Below are positions 16,478 through 25,960 of a stretch of DNA of 64,000 nt, in pieces (the first letter of the stretch is position 1; each line of letters opens with the position of its first letter). Where the stretch lies: assembly GCF_042676385.1 (NCBI RefSeq), contig NZ_JBHTHA010000044.1, positions 130,445-194,444 on the forward strand, written 5' to 3'. Origin of the DNA: Paenibacillus_E sp042676385 (GTDB lineage: Bacteria > Bacillota > Bacilli > Paenibacillales > NBRC-103111). The notes under the pieces were generated by a model. That model did no database searches, was not told where the DNA came from, and saw nothing but the letters and a program-made list of their open reading frames with translations. The position numbers and the translations under genes are program-made.

Positions 16478-18013
16478 ATGAGTTTGCTCAGGAGATGGCT
16501 AAGCGGAAAGAAACATGACTCCAACATAAAGTCTTCCGAATATGCTGGCCAACTGATTTCAGAGAGTCTCGCGATCAATTTGGATACTTTACGGGAACTC
16601 TTTAGTGATACGCCCGATCTGGTTGTCAGCCAAATTCGATTAAAAACAGGGAACTCTGCAGCCCTTGTTTATTTGGATGGACTCATAGATAAAGCGGCGA
16701 TCACTGATAACGTCTTTCGTCCGCTCCTCTATGAAATAAGTTCCATTAACGATATATGGACTTCATCGATTACGATTGGAAAGACAGAAATTATATCCTT
16801 GTGGTTGGATATTGAGTTCGCGATTTTCCAAGGCAATAGCATTTTATTTATTGACGGGCAGAGACGTTCGCTTGCCTTATGCACGCAAGGCTGGCCTCAG
16901 AGGTCTATTCAAGAGCCGCAAATCGAATCGACATTGAAGGGGTCGCATCAAGGATTTGTGGAAACATTGGGGCAGAACATTGCGCTCATTCGCCGCTATC
17001 TTCCGAATCGTGAACTGAAAATTAAGGAATTCTCGATCGGGTCCCGAGCAACGACAAGGGTTGCCCTCATGTTTTTCGAAGATATTGTTCAACCTGATCT
17101 TGTGAAAGAGATGGAGGATCGTTTACTGCAGATTGAAGTGGATGCTGTGTTAAACACGGGGGAATTGGCGGAATTTCTTGAAGACCACCCCATCAGTCTA
17201 TTTCCTCAAATTGTAATGACGGAGCGTCCTGATTCTGCAGCCTCACATCTTTTGCAAGGACGGATGGCTCTCGTTGTCGACCATTCGCCTAGTGTCATCA
17301 TTGCTCCTGTAACCTTTTCAGCATTCTTTCAAAGCGTCGATGATTACAGCAATCGTTGGGTCGTCGCCACTTTTCTCCGCTTGCTGCGCTATTTGGCTTT
17401 AGTTACGACGATCTCTTTATCAGCCGTGTACATATCCATCGTCTCTTTTCACTATGAAGTGCTTCCTTTAGATATGTTGATATCGATTGGAGAATCAAGG
17501 GCGAGGGTTCCTTTCCCTCCGATCGTTGAGGCATTTCTCATGGAAATAGCTCTAGAGATGTTAAGGGAAGCCGGGTTGCGCCTTCCAGGTCCCGTTGGGC
17601 AAACCATCGGTGTCGTTGGCGGGATTGTTATCGGTCAGGCGGCGGTTCAAGCAGGAATTGTAAGTAATATTATGGTCATTATTGTTGCTATCACGGCCAT
17701 TTCATCTTTTATTATTCCTGATTACGATATGACCTCGTCATTACGGCTAGTCCGCTTTCCGATGATGATTATGGCCTTTTTATTCGGTATGGTGGGTATT
17801 GTCATAGGGCTGATGATTTTAGCGGCTCATCTGATTACTATGGAATCATTTGGAATCTCCTATGGAAGCCCGATTGTTCCCATAAGGTGGGCAGACTGGA
17901 AAGACGTCATGGTGCGGGTTCCCATTTGGAAAATGAAAAATCGACCGGTATCAAACCAACCAACGCAGCTTAAAAGACAAGGGGCAAATAGAAAAGGTGA
18001 AGATCAACCTTGA
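16478..18013 (+). CDS. Spore germination protein, GerAA family (A subunit)
   Basis: About 511 residues. N-terminal soluble half with LVYLDGLIDKAAITDNVFRP and LFIDGQRRSLALCTQGWPQR; the membrane half begins near residue 290 and contains PFPPIVEAFLMEIALEMLREA and VIGQAAVQAGIVSNIM. It is a paralogue of the A gene at 7.2-8.7 kb. Start ATG 16478 after GGGGTGCGGAG; an in-frame GTG at 16436 is less likely. A TGTATA box at 16408-16413 upstream resembles a SigG -35, but the -10 is poor. It overlaps the next gene by 4 bases. Confidence 0.9.
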   Translation: MSLLRRWLSGKKHDSNIKSSEYAGQLISESLAINLDTLRELFSDTPDLVVSQIRLKTGNSAALVYLDGLIDKAAITDNVFRPLLYEISSINDIWTSSITIGKTEIISLWLDIEFAIFQGNSILFIDGQRRSLALCTQGWPQRSIQEPQIESTLKGSHQGFVETLGQNIALIRRYLPNRELKIKEFSIGSRATTRVALMFFEDIVQPDLVKEMEDRLLQIEVDAVLNTGELAEFLEDHPISLFPQIVMTERPDSAASHLLQGRMALVVDHSPSVIIAPVTFSAFFQSVDDYSNRWVVATFLRLLRYLALVTTISLSAVYISIVSFHYEVLPLDMLISIGESRARVPFPPIVEAFLMEIALEMLREAGLRLPGPVGQTIGVVGGIVIGQAAVQAGIVSNIMVIIVAITAISSFIIPDYDMTSSLRLVRFPMMIMAFLFGMVGIVIGLMILAAHLITMESFGISYGSPIVPIRWADWKDVMVRVPIWKMKNRPVSNQPTQLKRQGANRKGEDQP

Positions 18014-19110
18014 ATACATATTCATTTAATCAAATCTCGTTGAAACAATTCACTTTAATCATATTTGAAACTCAGCTGGGGATCGGCGTCCTGTCCCTTC
18101 CCCGGGATTTGGCGAAAACGGCAGGTACCGATGGATGGGTATCCATTTTAATTGGCTGGATATTGTCTGTGCTGCTAAGCTTAGTCATCATTCGAATTAT
18201 GGGGAAAAACCCCGGTTGTACGATATTCGAGATTTTAACCAAATACTTTGGCAATTGGATAGGTAAATGCTTAGCGGCAGCATGGATTCTGTTCGCGGCA
18301 TATTCAGCCAGTGTGGTCATGTATGCGACGATCCATATTATTAAGATATGGATTGTACCGGATATACGAAACTATATTTTGATGATTCTGTTTTGCATTC
18401 CCATCTATATGATAACCAAGCATGGAGTAAGGGTGATCGGACTTTTTGCCGAGTTTGTTTTTCTGTTCACGATATGGATGCCATTCTTGTTGTTATTTAC
18501 GCTGCAGAATGCGGAGTGGGCTTACCTTTTTCCAATCGGTAAAACAGGCATACATCCAATTCTTTCTACTGTAAAATCAACTGTTTTTTCTTTCCTCGGA
18601 TTTGAGTTGGCTTTCATTCTCTATCCGTTTCTAACAGACAAGAAATCAGCGTCCAAAGGAATCATCATTGCAAATTCTTTATCCATGATGACTTATGTAA
18701 TGATTTCTGTAATCAGCTTTGTCAAATATTCTCCGGATGAGATCACCAATTACGTGTATCCCACGCTCAACCTGTTGAAAGTCATCCGTTTGCCCTTTTT
18801 AGAACGGTTTGAGATCATCTTTTTATCCTTTTATTTATTCATTATATTTATGACGATCATTCCTTACGTTTACACGGCTGCGCTTGGAACCACACAATTA
18901 TTCGGCAAACAGGATCATCGCAATGTTTTACGTATACTCTTTTTCCTGTGGATCCTACTTTCATTCTTTTTTATTCCTTCTTCTTCTCAAATAACTGAAG
19001 TGAGCAGCTGGCAGGGCAATGTAGGTTTATATATTGCATATGTGTTACCCTTGGTCCTTTGGATTTACGGCTGGATTTTCCATTCCGTTAGAAAGGTACG
19101 GAACCAATGA
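18010..19110 (+). CDS. Spore germination protein, GerAB family, copy 1 of the duplicated B
   Basis: 366-residue multi-helix GerAB/ArcD/ProY protein of the APC superfamily. Start is TTG at 18010, overlapping the A-gene stop by 4 bases. The assignment is supported by the second copy, whose ATG is preceded by the same 11 bases (GAAGATCAACC) and encodes the same N-terminal pattern. Conserved segments: ETQLGIGVLSLPRDLAKTAG and YVYTAALGTTQLFGKQDHR. B subunits are the presumed germinant-binding part of the receptor. Confidence 0.9.
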   Translation: MNTYSFNQISLKQFTLIIFETQLGIGVLSLPRDLAKTAGTDGWVSILIGWILSVLLSLVIIRIMGKNPGCTIFEILTKYFGNWIGKCLAAAWILFAAYSASVVMYATIHIIKIWIVPDIRNYILMILFCIPIYMITKHGVRVIGLFAEFVFLFTIWMPFLLLFTLQNAEWAYLFPIGKTGIHPILSTVKSTVFSFLGFELAFILYPFLTDKKSASKGIIIANSLSMMTYVMISVISFVKYSPDEITNYVYPTLNLLKVIRLPFLERFEIIFLSFYLFIIFMTIIPYVYTAALGTTQLFGKQDHRNVLRILFFLWILLSFFFIPSSSQITEVSSWQGNVGLYIAYVLPLVLWIYGWIFHSVRKVRNQ

Positions 19111-20225
19111 AGATAAGGATGTTCATCGTTCTTGTAATGGCAACCTTATTGTTTGAAGCCGGGTGCGGCAAACAAGTCTATATAGAAAATCGGCGGTTTA
19201 TTCTTACTGAGGGTCTAGATCTTGAGGAAGACAATAAAGTCGTCATCTACACGTTGAATCCGGTCTTCAGTACTGGTGCCAAGGATAAGCAAAAAATAAC
19301 AGCCTCAACCATTGATACGATACGTGAATCAAGGATAAAACTTGATGCGAAATTAAACGGTTCGATTGCGCCTGGGAAGTTGCAAAATCTACTGATTAGC
19401 AAAAAACTCTTGCAGCAAAGGCAGCTGTTACCCTTCCTGGATGTTTTCTTTCGCGATCCTAAAAATGAAATTAATGCAAATGTGATTGTGGTGGATGGGG
19501 CTGTGAAAGATGTGATTCACATGAACCCTAGCGATAAAGGCAGATTGGGTGCCATTATTAAACAAATGGTAGATAGTACATTTAGGTCCAGAATTACAGT
19601 ACAAACTAGCTTGCAGAAGTTCCATCAACAATTGAAGGACACAACGGTAACGCCGTACTTAACCGAAATGAAAGTCAAGAAAAATGATCTCGTCATTTCG
19701 GGAACGGCGCTTTTACAAAAAGATGGCACCTATGCTGCTTCTTTGAACAATCAGGAAAGCTCTTTGCTGCTCTTGTTGCAACGCAATACGAAAAATCGGA
19801 TCCCGATCACGATACACCTGCCTCCTGAACAATTTCATACCAATGAGCGAATGTCAGTTGTAAGTTTCGACATTACCAAGGCAAAGGTGAATATCAGGCC
19901 CAAATCGGAAGCTGCTCATCTAACCATTGATATATCGATGAAAGTTCAGATCGAGCTAACGGAGCGGCTGTTTGCCATAGAAACGGAGAAACAGAGCAAA
20001 CCGTTAGAACAAGCCATTGAACAAGAACTTAAAAAGGAATGCGAGGCTTTAATCAAGAAAGCTCAAAAGCATCAAATCGATCCTTTTCAAATTGGACTAT
20101 ATGTACGGGCATACGATTATAAAACCTGGAAGAGCGTACAAGATAATTGGGGCAAGGCGCTTTCCGAAGCGACTGTAAATATTTCGCCTAAAGTTGCCAT
20201 CAAAGGAGCCGGGGTTTCTGAATAA
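19107..20225 (+). CDS. Spore germination lipoprotein, Ger(x)C family, copy 1
   Basis: 372 residues with a lipoprotein signal MKIRMFIVLVMATLLFEAGC and mature cysteine at 20. The body follows the GerC pattern (three alpha/beta domains), with LNNQESSLLLLLQ and the C-terminal DPFQIGLYVRAYDYKTW segment. The ATG overlaps the B-gene stop by 4 bases. Close homologue of the C gene at 21.4-22.5 kb. Expected on the outer face of the spore inner membrane. Confidence 0.9.
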   Translation: MKIRMFIVLVMATLLFEAGCGKQVYIENRRFILTEGLDLEEDNKVVIYTLNPVFSTGAKDKQKITASTIDTIRESRIKLDAKLNGSIAPGKLQNLLISKKLLQQRQLLPFLDVFFRDPKNEINANVIVVDGAVKDVIHMNPSDKGRLGAIIKQMVDSTFRSRITVQTSLQKFHQQLKDTTVTPYLTEMKVKKNDLVISGTALLQKDGTYAASLNNQESSLLLLLQRNTKNRIPITIHLPPEQFHTNERMSVVSFDITKAKVNIRPKSEAAHLTIDISMKVQIELTERLFAIETEKQSKPLEQAIEQELKKECEALIKKAQKHQIDPFQIGLYVRAYDYKTWKSVQDNWGKALSEATVNISPKVAIKGAGVSE

Positions 20226-20254
20226 AGCTAGCAGGGGAAGGTTGAAGATCAACC

Positions 20255-21355
20255 ATGAACAAGTATGCGATGAATGAGATTTCCTTAAAGCAATTCATTT
20301 TTATCATATTTGAAACGCAAGTGGGTATCGGCGTTCTTTCTCTTCCCCGTGATTTAGCTAAAACAGCCGGCACTGATGGATGGATATCTATTTTATTAGG
20401 TTGGTTATTGTCCATTCTTCTCAGCTTGATCGTTATAAAAATCATGGAAAAAAATCCGGAGTATACCATATTCGATATTTTGACTAAATACTTTGGCAAA
20501 TGGATCGGTAGAAGTTTATCTGTGCTATGGGTTCTGTACGCACTGTATTTAGCTGGCGTGGCTCTTTTTTCAACTGTTCATCTATTAAAGATATGGATTT
20601 TACCAGATACTCGGAGTTACATCCTGACGATCCTGTTTATTATTCCAAACTATATGATCATCAAGCATGGTATAAGGATTATTGGGATATTTTCAGAATT
20701 CGTTTTTATGATCTTGTTAGCGATACCTATTTTGTTGATATACGCGTTAAAGGATGTCCAGTGGCTGTACCTTCTTCCAATTGCTAAAGAGGGCTTGTTT
20801 CCCATTTTGTCCACGGTAAAATCTACAATCCTTACTTTCCTTGGATTTGAAATGGGTTTCATCTTATATCCGTTTCTTAAAGAAAAGAAATCTGCGTTCA
20901 AGGGAATTGTCATTGGAAATTCTTTATCTATGATCATATTTTTAATGGTTACTGTCGTAAGTTTTGTCAAATTTGCTCCTGAAGAGATCCTGGAATATAC
21001 CTATCCCACTTTGAATTTAATGAAGGTCGTCCAATTTCCTTTTATGGAGCGATTGGAAATTATTTTTCTTCCTTTTTATTTATTCATGCCATTTATGACA
21101 ACCATTCCTTACCTTTACATGACTGTGTTGGGAGTTAGTCAACTATTAGGGAAGCAGGATCATCGAGCTCCTTTAATCATGATCTTATCTCTATGGATTC
21201 TAATATCGATCTTCTTTATTCCTTCTTCTTTCCAAATCACCCAGCTGAATACATACGTAGCGAAGATAGGTATATATTTTGCTTATTTATTTCCCATTTT
21301 TCTTTGGATTTACGGGTGGTTTTTTCATTACCACAGGAAGGGACAGATACAATGA
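20255..21355 (+). CDS. Spore germination protein, GerAB family, copy 2
   Basis: 366 residues, the same length as copy 1 and highly similar throughout, for example ETQVGIGVLSLPRDLAKTAG and LGVSQLLGKQDHR. About ten membrane helices. It starts 29 bases after the first C gene. Divergence from copy 1 is spread over the helices that would line the binding pocket, as expected if the two B subunits recognise different germinants. That last point is inference. Confidence 0.9.
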   Translation: MNKYAMNEISLKQFIFIIFETQVGIGVLSLPRDLAKTAGTDGWISILLGWLLSILLSLIVIKIMEKNPEYTIFDILTKYFGKWIGRSLSVLWVLYALYLAGVALFSTVHLLKIWILPDTRSYILTILFIIPNYMIIKHGIRIIGIFSEFVFMILLAIPILLIYALKDVQWLYLLPIAKEGLFPILSTVKSTILTFLGFEMGFILYPFLKEKKSAFKGIVIGNSLSMIIFLMVTVVSFVKFAPEEILEYTYPTLNLMKVVQFPFMERLEIIFLPFYLFMPFMTTIPYLYMTVLGVSQLLGKQDHRAPLIMILSLWILISIFFIPSSFQITQLNTYVAKIGIYFAYLFPIFLWIYGWFFHYHRKGQIQ

Positions 21356-22467
21356 AGACATGGGCGTGCATACTAATCTTGGCAGTATTGATGTCTATTT
21401 CCGGGTGTGGTAAAAAAGCTTATATTGAGACGCAGCGGTTCGCCCTCCTGATAGGTGTGGATCTTGATGAGGAAAATAATCTGGTCGTCTATACGACGAA
21501 TCCCGTTTTCAGCAAAGAAGCAAAGGTTAAATATAAAATTACATCAGCAACGGCAGACTCCCTGCGTGAATCAAGAAAAAAAATCGACATTAAGTTAAAT
21601 GGGAATCTGGCGGTAGGAAAAATACAAAATGTTATTATAGGAAAAAAACTGCTGCAGCAAAGAAATGTGTTTCCTTATCTGGATTCAGCCATTCGCAATG
21701 CTCAGATTGAGGTTAATGCGGGTTTGATTATGGTGGATGGTTCTGTGAAAGAGATGATGTATACGAACATGAACGATAAAGGTCGTATCGGCGCCGTTGT
21801 CAAACAAATGTTAGATAGCACCTATAATTCAAGGATAACCGTACAAACGACTTTACAAGAATTCCATCAACAAATGATGGATAAAGGAACGACGCCTTAT
21901 ATAAGCGAAATGAAGGCTGAAAAGAACGATCTCGTCATTACGGGTACCGCTCTTTTGCATAAAGACGGCACTTATGCGGCCTCTTTGAACAATCAAGAAA
22001 GTTCTCTTTTGTTATTATTGCAGCAGGATACGAAAAATCGGATTCAGTTAACGTTTCATCTGCCCCAAGAAACGTTTGATACGGATAATCAAACGTCGTA
22101 TGTTAGTTTTGACATCATTCATGCAAAGGTTAAACCCGTAATCAAATTTCAAGACAATCGGTTCCACATGGATGTCCGGATGAATATCCAAATAGACTTG
22201 ACGGAGCGGCTGTTCACGGTTGACATGGAAAAGAATAAGGAAAAAATGGAACTAGCTATACAAAAACTCTTGAAAAAACAATGTGAAACTCTCATCCGGA
22301 TGACTCAAAAGAAAGAAGTTGACCCTTTTCGTTTTGGCGTCCATGTCCGGGCGGACGATTATAAAAATTGGAAGAAGGTTGAGGACAACTGGGGAAAAGC
22401 GTTTTCTGAAGCAACCGTCACCGTTTCTCCTAAGGTTACGATCAAAAGCATCGGGGTATCGGAATAA
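21352..22467 (+). CDS. Spore germination lipoprotein, Ger(x)C family, copy 2
   Basis: About 371 residues. The start is ATG 21352, overlapping the B-gene stop by 4 bases and giving the signal MKTWACILILAVLMSISGC; the frame also runs upstream inside the B gene, but that part is not a real N-terminus. Shares ALLHKDGTYAASLNNQESSL and the C-terminal DPFRFGVHVRADDYKNW pattern with copy 1. Last gene of the A-B-C-B-C cluster. Confidence 0.9.
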   Translation: MKTWACILILAVLMSISGCGKKAYIETQRFALLIGVDLDEENNLVVYTTNPVFSKEAKVKYKITSATADSLRESRKKIDIKLNGNLAVGKIQNVIIGKKLLQQRNVFPYLDSAIRNAQIEVNAGLIMVDGSVKEMMYTNMNDKGRIGAVVKQMLDSTYNSRITVQTTLQEFHQQMMDKGTTPYISEMKAEKNDLVITGTALLHKDGTYAASLNNQESSLLLLLQQDTKNRIQLTFHLPQETFDTDNQTSYVSFDIIHAKVKPVIKFQDNRFHMDVRMNIQIDLTERLFTVDMEKNKEKMELAIQKLLKKQCETLIRMTQKKEVDPFRFGVHVRADDYKNWKKVEDNWGKAFSEATVTVSPKVTIKSIGVSE

Positions 22468-22565
22468 CTACTTATAGGTGAGGCCTATAGAAGTGATAGC
22501 TTTTATATCTTAGTGACGAGTCTTTAATATGATACAATAAGGTCAGTAAATCATTATATCCGATA

Positions 22566-22616
22566 CCCCACAAAGTGACGCAAAGCTCTGAAGTATATTC
22601 CGATTACTTTGCGGGG
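22566..22616 (+). repeat. Hairpin in the leuB leader
   Basis: CCCCACAAAGT at 22566-22576 pairs with ACTTTGCGGGG at 22606-22616 apart from one A-C mismatch; 29-base loop, no T-run. It lies 16 bases before the leuB ribosome binding site. A TACAAT at 22533-22538 upstream may be the -10 of a leuB promoter with a poor -35. Confidence 0.5.
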
Positions 22617-22648
22617 GCCCCATAATAACATTAGGAGTGAATATAGAC

Positions 22649-23728
22649 ATGGCAGATGTGAAAAAAATTGCTGTAATCGCTGGAGACGGAATTGGTCCAG
22701 AAGTCGTTGCAGAAGCGGAAAAAGTATTGAAACGTACCGAGGAATTGTTCGGTTATCAATTTGAAACGGAGCATGCCTTATTCGGAGGTATTGCCATTGA
22801 TGAGAAAGGAACTCCGCTGCCGGAAGAGACACTGAAAGTTTGCCAATCGTCTGACGCTGTTCTTCTTGGCGCAGTAGGCGGACCGAAGTGGGACAACAAT
22901 CCGAAGGAGCTGCGTCCGGAGACAGGTCTCCTCGGTATTCGTAAAGCGCTGGGACTGTTCTCGAACATTCGTCCGGCTGTTATTTTCGACTGCTTGAAAG
23001 AGGCTTCCACATTGAAGCCTGAAGTTCTGGAAGGTACAGATTTGATCGTTGTTCGCGAGCTGACCGGCGGTATTTACTTCGGTGAAAAATTTCGCCGCGA
23101 AGGCGCTAACGGTCAAGAAGCGGTTGATACTTGCGTCTACAACGTGACAGAAGTTGAGCGTATCGCTCGCCAAGCGTTCGAAATCGCACAAACGCGCCGC
23201 AAGAAGCTGGCCTCCGTTGACAAAGCGAACGTTCTGGAAACATCCCGCCTCTGGCGTGAAACTGTAATCCGCGTATCTGCGGACTACCCGGATGTCGAGC
23301 TGGAGCACGTGCTCGTAGACAACTGCGCGATGCAGCTGCTGCGCCGTCCGTCCAGCTTCGACGTCATCGTCACCGAGAACATGTTCGGTGACATCCTGAG
23401 TGACGAAGCCGCAATGCTGACCGGTTCCATCGGCATGCTGTCCTCCGCTTCGCTGGGTGAAGGCAGCTTCGGCTTGTACGAGCCGGTGCACGGCTCAGCG
23501 CCTGACATCGCAGGTCAAGGCGTGGCGAACCCGATCGCAACGATTCTGTCGGTTGCGCTTATGTTCCGCCTTACATTCGGCTATCATGATGCGGCGGATT
23601 CCATCGAGCGCGCGGTGAAAGAAGTGCTGGATGCGGGCAACCGCACGGGCGATATCGCGGTCGATAAGAGCAAAGCTATCGGAACTATAGCGATGGGCGA
23701 ACTGATCGTAAACGCAATGCGCAAATAA
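22649..23728 (+). CDS. leuB: 3-isopropylmalate dehydrogenase
   Basis: 359-residue NAD-dependent decarboxylating dehydrogenase of the leucine branch. It has IAVIAGDGIGPEVVAEAEK at the start, the VVRELTGGIYFG substrate loop, DNCAMQLLRRP and the C-terminal GSAPDIAGQGVANPIA nucleotide-binding segment. Start ATG 22649 is 11 bases after AGGAG; an in-frame GTG at 22637 overlaps the ribosome binding site. leuA lies 8 kb upstream on the far side of the ger locus, and leuC and leuD are not in the window. It has its own leader hairpin and terminator. Confidence 0.96.
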   Translation: MADVKKIAVIAGDGIGPEVVAEAEKVLKRTEELFGYQFETEHALFGGIAIDEKGTPLPEETLKVCQSSDAVLLGAVGGPKWDNNPKELRPETGLLGIRKALGLFSNIRPAVIFDCLKEASTLKPEVLEGTDLIVVRELTGGIYFGEKFRREGANGQEAVDTCVYNVTEVERIARQAFEIAQTRRKKLASVDKANVLETSRLWRETVIRVSADYPDVELEHVLVDNCAMQLLRRPSSFDVIVTENMFGDILSDEAAMLTGSIGMLSSASLGEGSFGLYEPVHGSAPDIAGQGVANPIATILSVALMFRLTFGYHDAADSIERAVKEVLDAGNRTGDIAVDKSKAIGTIAMGELIVNAMRK

Positions 23729-23733
23729 TGAAT

Positions 23734-23785
23734 AGAGCTTGCCGGTTGATGCAGCAATTGCATGCAGTCGGCGAGCTCTTTTTTT
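23734..23785 (+). terminator. Terminator after leuB
   Basis: AGAGCTTGCCG at 23734-23744 pairs with CGGCGAGCTCT at 23769-23779 (one G-U pair), then a run of T to about 23787. Confidence 0.85.
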
Positions 23786-23796
23786 CACCTCTCAGC

Positions 23797-24537
23797 TCAG
23801 GCTTCGCGCATGATTTTATCGGCAAGGGAGGGGGCTATGCGGTTGATGAGGCTCAGCAGCTTCGTTTTGCCGATGAGCATTTCATACTGGTCGCGCTCGA
23901 AGCTCATGACGAATTCATCCACAAGTTGATCCGGTGTAATTTTGCCGCTCCCGCGGCCCTTGGTCATCTCCGTATCGACGAGCGGCGGAATGATTTCAAA
24001 TACTTTGACCGGCGTAGAAGCCAGTTGATAGCGCAAACTTTTAGTGAACAAGTGAACAGCCGCCTTTGTCGCGCAGTAGACAGGAGCCGACTTTTTGGGA
24101 ACAAGCCCAAGCCCTGAGGAGACATTCACGATAGCCGCTTGAGGTTGCTTTACGAAGTGTGGAAGAAGGCTGCTGCACAGTTGAATAGTTGAGGTGAGGT
24201 TGACTTGGATTTCCCGGTTGATCTTATTTTGAATATCCGGCTCTTTCAATAAATCATAATTCAGCTGAATGCCCGCATTGTTAATAATCATATTGAGATC
24301 AGGGTGCTCGAAGAGCAATTTCTCAGTAAAAGCGGGGATATCTTCACTTTTCTCCAAATTGCACGGAATGGCAATGAGTGACGGGCAAGCCTGGACGGCT
24401 TGAGTCAATTTATCTTTGCTGCTGCTAGCGATAATGACTTTATTGCCGCGTTCCGCGAGTCTTTTGGCGATAGCAAACCCGATTCCGGTCGAGCCGCCCG
24501 TAACAAGCACGCAATGACCTGTTAATTTCATTTTCAT
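23797..24537 (-). CDS. Short-chain dehydrogenase/reductase (DltE-like)
   Basis: 246 residues with the classical SDR pattern: NAD(P)-binding TGGSTGIGFAIAK near residue 14, NNAG, catalytic serine in VNVSSGLG, and YCATK as the YxxxK motif. The substrate is not indicated. AAAGGA lies 11 bases before the ATG; a second in-frame ATG two codons later is possible. It follows the Crp/Fnr-type regulator gene by 67 bases on the same strand, which may control it. Confidence 0.87.
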   Translation of the reverse strand: MKMKLTGHCVLVTGGSTGIGFAIAKRLAERGNKVIIASSSKDKLTQAVQACPSLIAIPCNLEKSEDIPAFTEKLLFEHPDLNMIINNAGIQLNYDLLKEPDIQNKINREIQVNLTSTIQLCSSLLPHFVKQPQAAIVNVSSGLGLVPKKSAPVYCATKAAVHLFTKSLRYQLASTPVKVFEIIPPLVDTEMTKGRGSGKITPDQLVDEFVMSFERDQYEMLIGKTKLLSLINRIAPSLADKIMREA

Positions 24538-24604
24538 CTATATTCAGATCCTTTCACAGGGGGTTGAATATAGCGTACAGCTTTACGGCTTTGAACTCAT
24601 TAAC

Positions 24605-25204
24605 CTAGGTTAATGAAAATGGCCTTATTGCATTTTTAGACCGAATACGGCTTAATGCAACAGGGGTTATACCCAGATAGGACGCGATATAGTATTGTGG
24701 AATCCGCGCCTCCCATGTACCGAATTCTTGCTGAAAGCAAGCATAGCGCTCCTCTGCGGAAAGTGTAAGAAGCTGCATTTCCCTGCGTTCCTTCTTCAAG
24801 TACATGCCTTCGGTGATGAGCCTGGCCAGTCGCTCCCACACAGGATCTTCAAGTGTTAGAGCTAAGAAGTCTGGATAGTAAGCTTGGATCAGTTTGGCCG
24901 GCTGCAGCGCTTGGATCGAGAGGGACGAAGGACTTCCGGTTAAAAGCGAGCTGTATGAAGTAATGAAGTCATCAGCCCCACAAAATGCCTTGATTCGTTC
25001 CTTGCCATCATACGTGCTGTAATACATGCGAAAGCTGCCGGACAAACAAAAATATAAATGTTCCGTTCGTTCGCCGGCAAGTAAGAGATGCTCATTTTTG
25101 TCCATCGTGATTGGTGTGAATAAGGAATAAAACCGGTTTTTTTGATTCTCGGATAAAGGCAGAAGGCCGTCCAAGAAATGTCCGAGGGAGTCCCATTTGG
25201 TCAT
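24605..25204 (-). CDS. Crp/Fnr-family transcriptional regulator
   Basis: About 199 residues. An N-terminal cyclic-nucleotide-binding-like beta barrel (HLLLAGERTEHLYFCLSGSFRMYY) is followed by a long helix and a short C-terminal helix-turn-helix (QYYIASYLGITPVALSRIRS). No cysteine cluster of the Fnr type is seen. Start ATG 25204 after GGAGGC; an in-frame TTG three codons upstream is weaker. It probably regulates the SDR gene downstream and perhaps the divergent peroxiredoxin. Confidence 0.8.
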   Translation of the reverse strand: MTKWDSLGHFLDGLLPLSENQKNRFYSLFTPITMDKNEHLLLAGERTEHLYFCLSGSFRMYYSTYDGKERIKAFCGADDFITSYSSLLTGSPSSLSIQALQPAKLIQAYYPDFLALTLEDPVWERLARLITEGMYLKKERREMQLLTLSAEERYACFQQEFGTWEARIPQYYIASYLGITPVALSRIRSKNAIRPFSLT

Positions 25205-25259
25205 GTTCACCAAGCCTCCATTTATAATAATAATTATTAATTAATATCTGCTCTAATTA

Positions 25260-25288
25260 TTGACTTTCGGGTAGGCGGATGATACCAT
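25260..25288 (+). promoter_or_regulatory. SigA promoter of the peroxiredoxin gene
   Basis: TTGACT at 25260-25265 and TACCAT at 25283-25288, spacer 17. An AT-only stretch with dyad symmetry (25222-25244) lies just upstream, between the divergent regulator gene and this promoter. Confidence 0.55.
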
Positions 25289-25327
25289 TTTATACGAAGA
25301 AGATAGATTTGAGGAGGAGTCATACAA

Positions 25328-25876
25328 ATGGCAGAGCGTTTAGTAGGTAAACAAGCTCCAGATTTCACGATGGAGACAGCTTTAGGCGACGGTTCAGGTT
25401 TTGGCAAAGCTTCTTTGTCCGATTACAAAGGAAAATGGTTAGTTTTGTTCTTCTACCCATTGGATTTCACATTCGTATGTCCGACAGAAATCACTGCATT
25501 GAGCTATGCTGCTGGTCAGTTTAAAGAGCTGGATACGGAGATTCTTGGTGTTTCCATCGACAGTATCCACACGCACAAAGCATGGATCAATACACCAATC
25601 AACGATAACGGTCTTGGCAAACTGGAATTCCCGCTTGCTGCAGACATTACAAAATCCGTAGCTCGTGACTACGGCGTTCTGATCGAAGAAGAAGGCATCG
25701 CGCTTCGCGGTCTGTTCATCATCGATCCGGAAGGCGAACTGAAATACCAAGTTGTGAACCACAACGACGTAGGCCGCAGTGTGGAAGAAACACTTCGCGT
25801 GCTTCAAGCGCTTCAATCCGGCGGATTGTGCCCAATGAACTGGAAACCAGGCGACAAAAACCTGGTTGTAAAATAA
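25328..25876 (+). CDS. 2-Cys peroxiredoxin (AhpC/TSA family)
   Basis: 182-residue thiol peroxidase that reduces hydrogen peroxide and organic peroxides in the cytoplasm. Peroxidatic Cys51 in FTFVCPTEI and resolving Cys168 in GGLCPMNWKPGD define a typical 2-Cys enzyme (dimeric). GAGGAGGAG precedes the ATG. There is no AhpF reductase next to it, so it probably relies on thioredoxin. Codon use is biased as in well-expressed genes. Own promoter and terminator. Confidence 0.94.
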   Translation: MAERLVGKQAPDFTMETALGDGSGFGKASLSDYKGKWLVLFFYPLDFTFVCPTEITALSYAAGQFKELDTEILGVSIDSIHTHKAWINTPINDNGLGKLEFPLAADITKSVARDYGVLIEEEGIALRGLFIIDPEGELKYQVVNHNDVGRSVEETLRVLQALQSGGLCPMNWKPGDKNLVVK

Positions 25877-25894
25877 GATTTGATATCAAAGACG

Positions 25895-25939
25895 AAAGCT
25901 CCTCTTGCTGGCATGCGAATGCGGGCAGAGGAGCTTTTT
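25895..25939 (+). terminator. Terminator after the peroxiredoxin gene
   Basis: AAAGCTCCTCT at 25895-25905 pairs with AGAGGAGCTTT at 25927-25937, then T residues. The ribosome binding site of the next gene starts only 8 bases later. Confidence 0.85.
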
Positions 25940-25960
25940 CTCAGTTGGAGGAAAAAGGTC

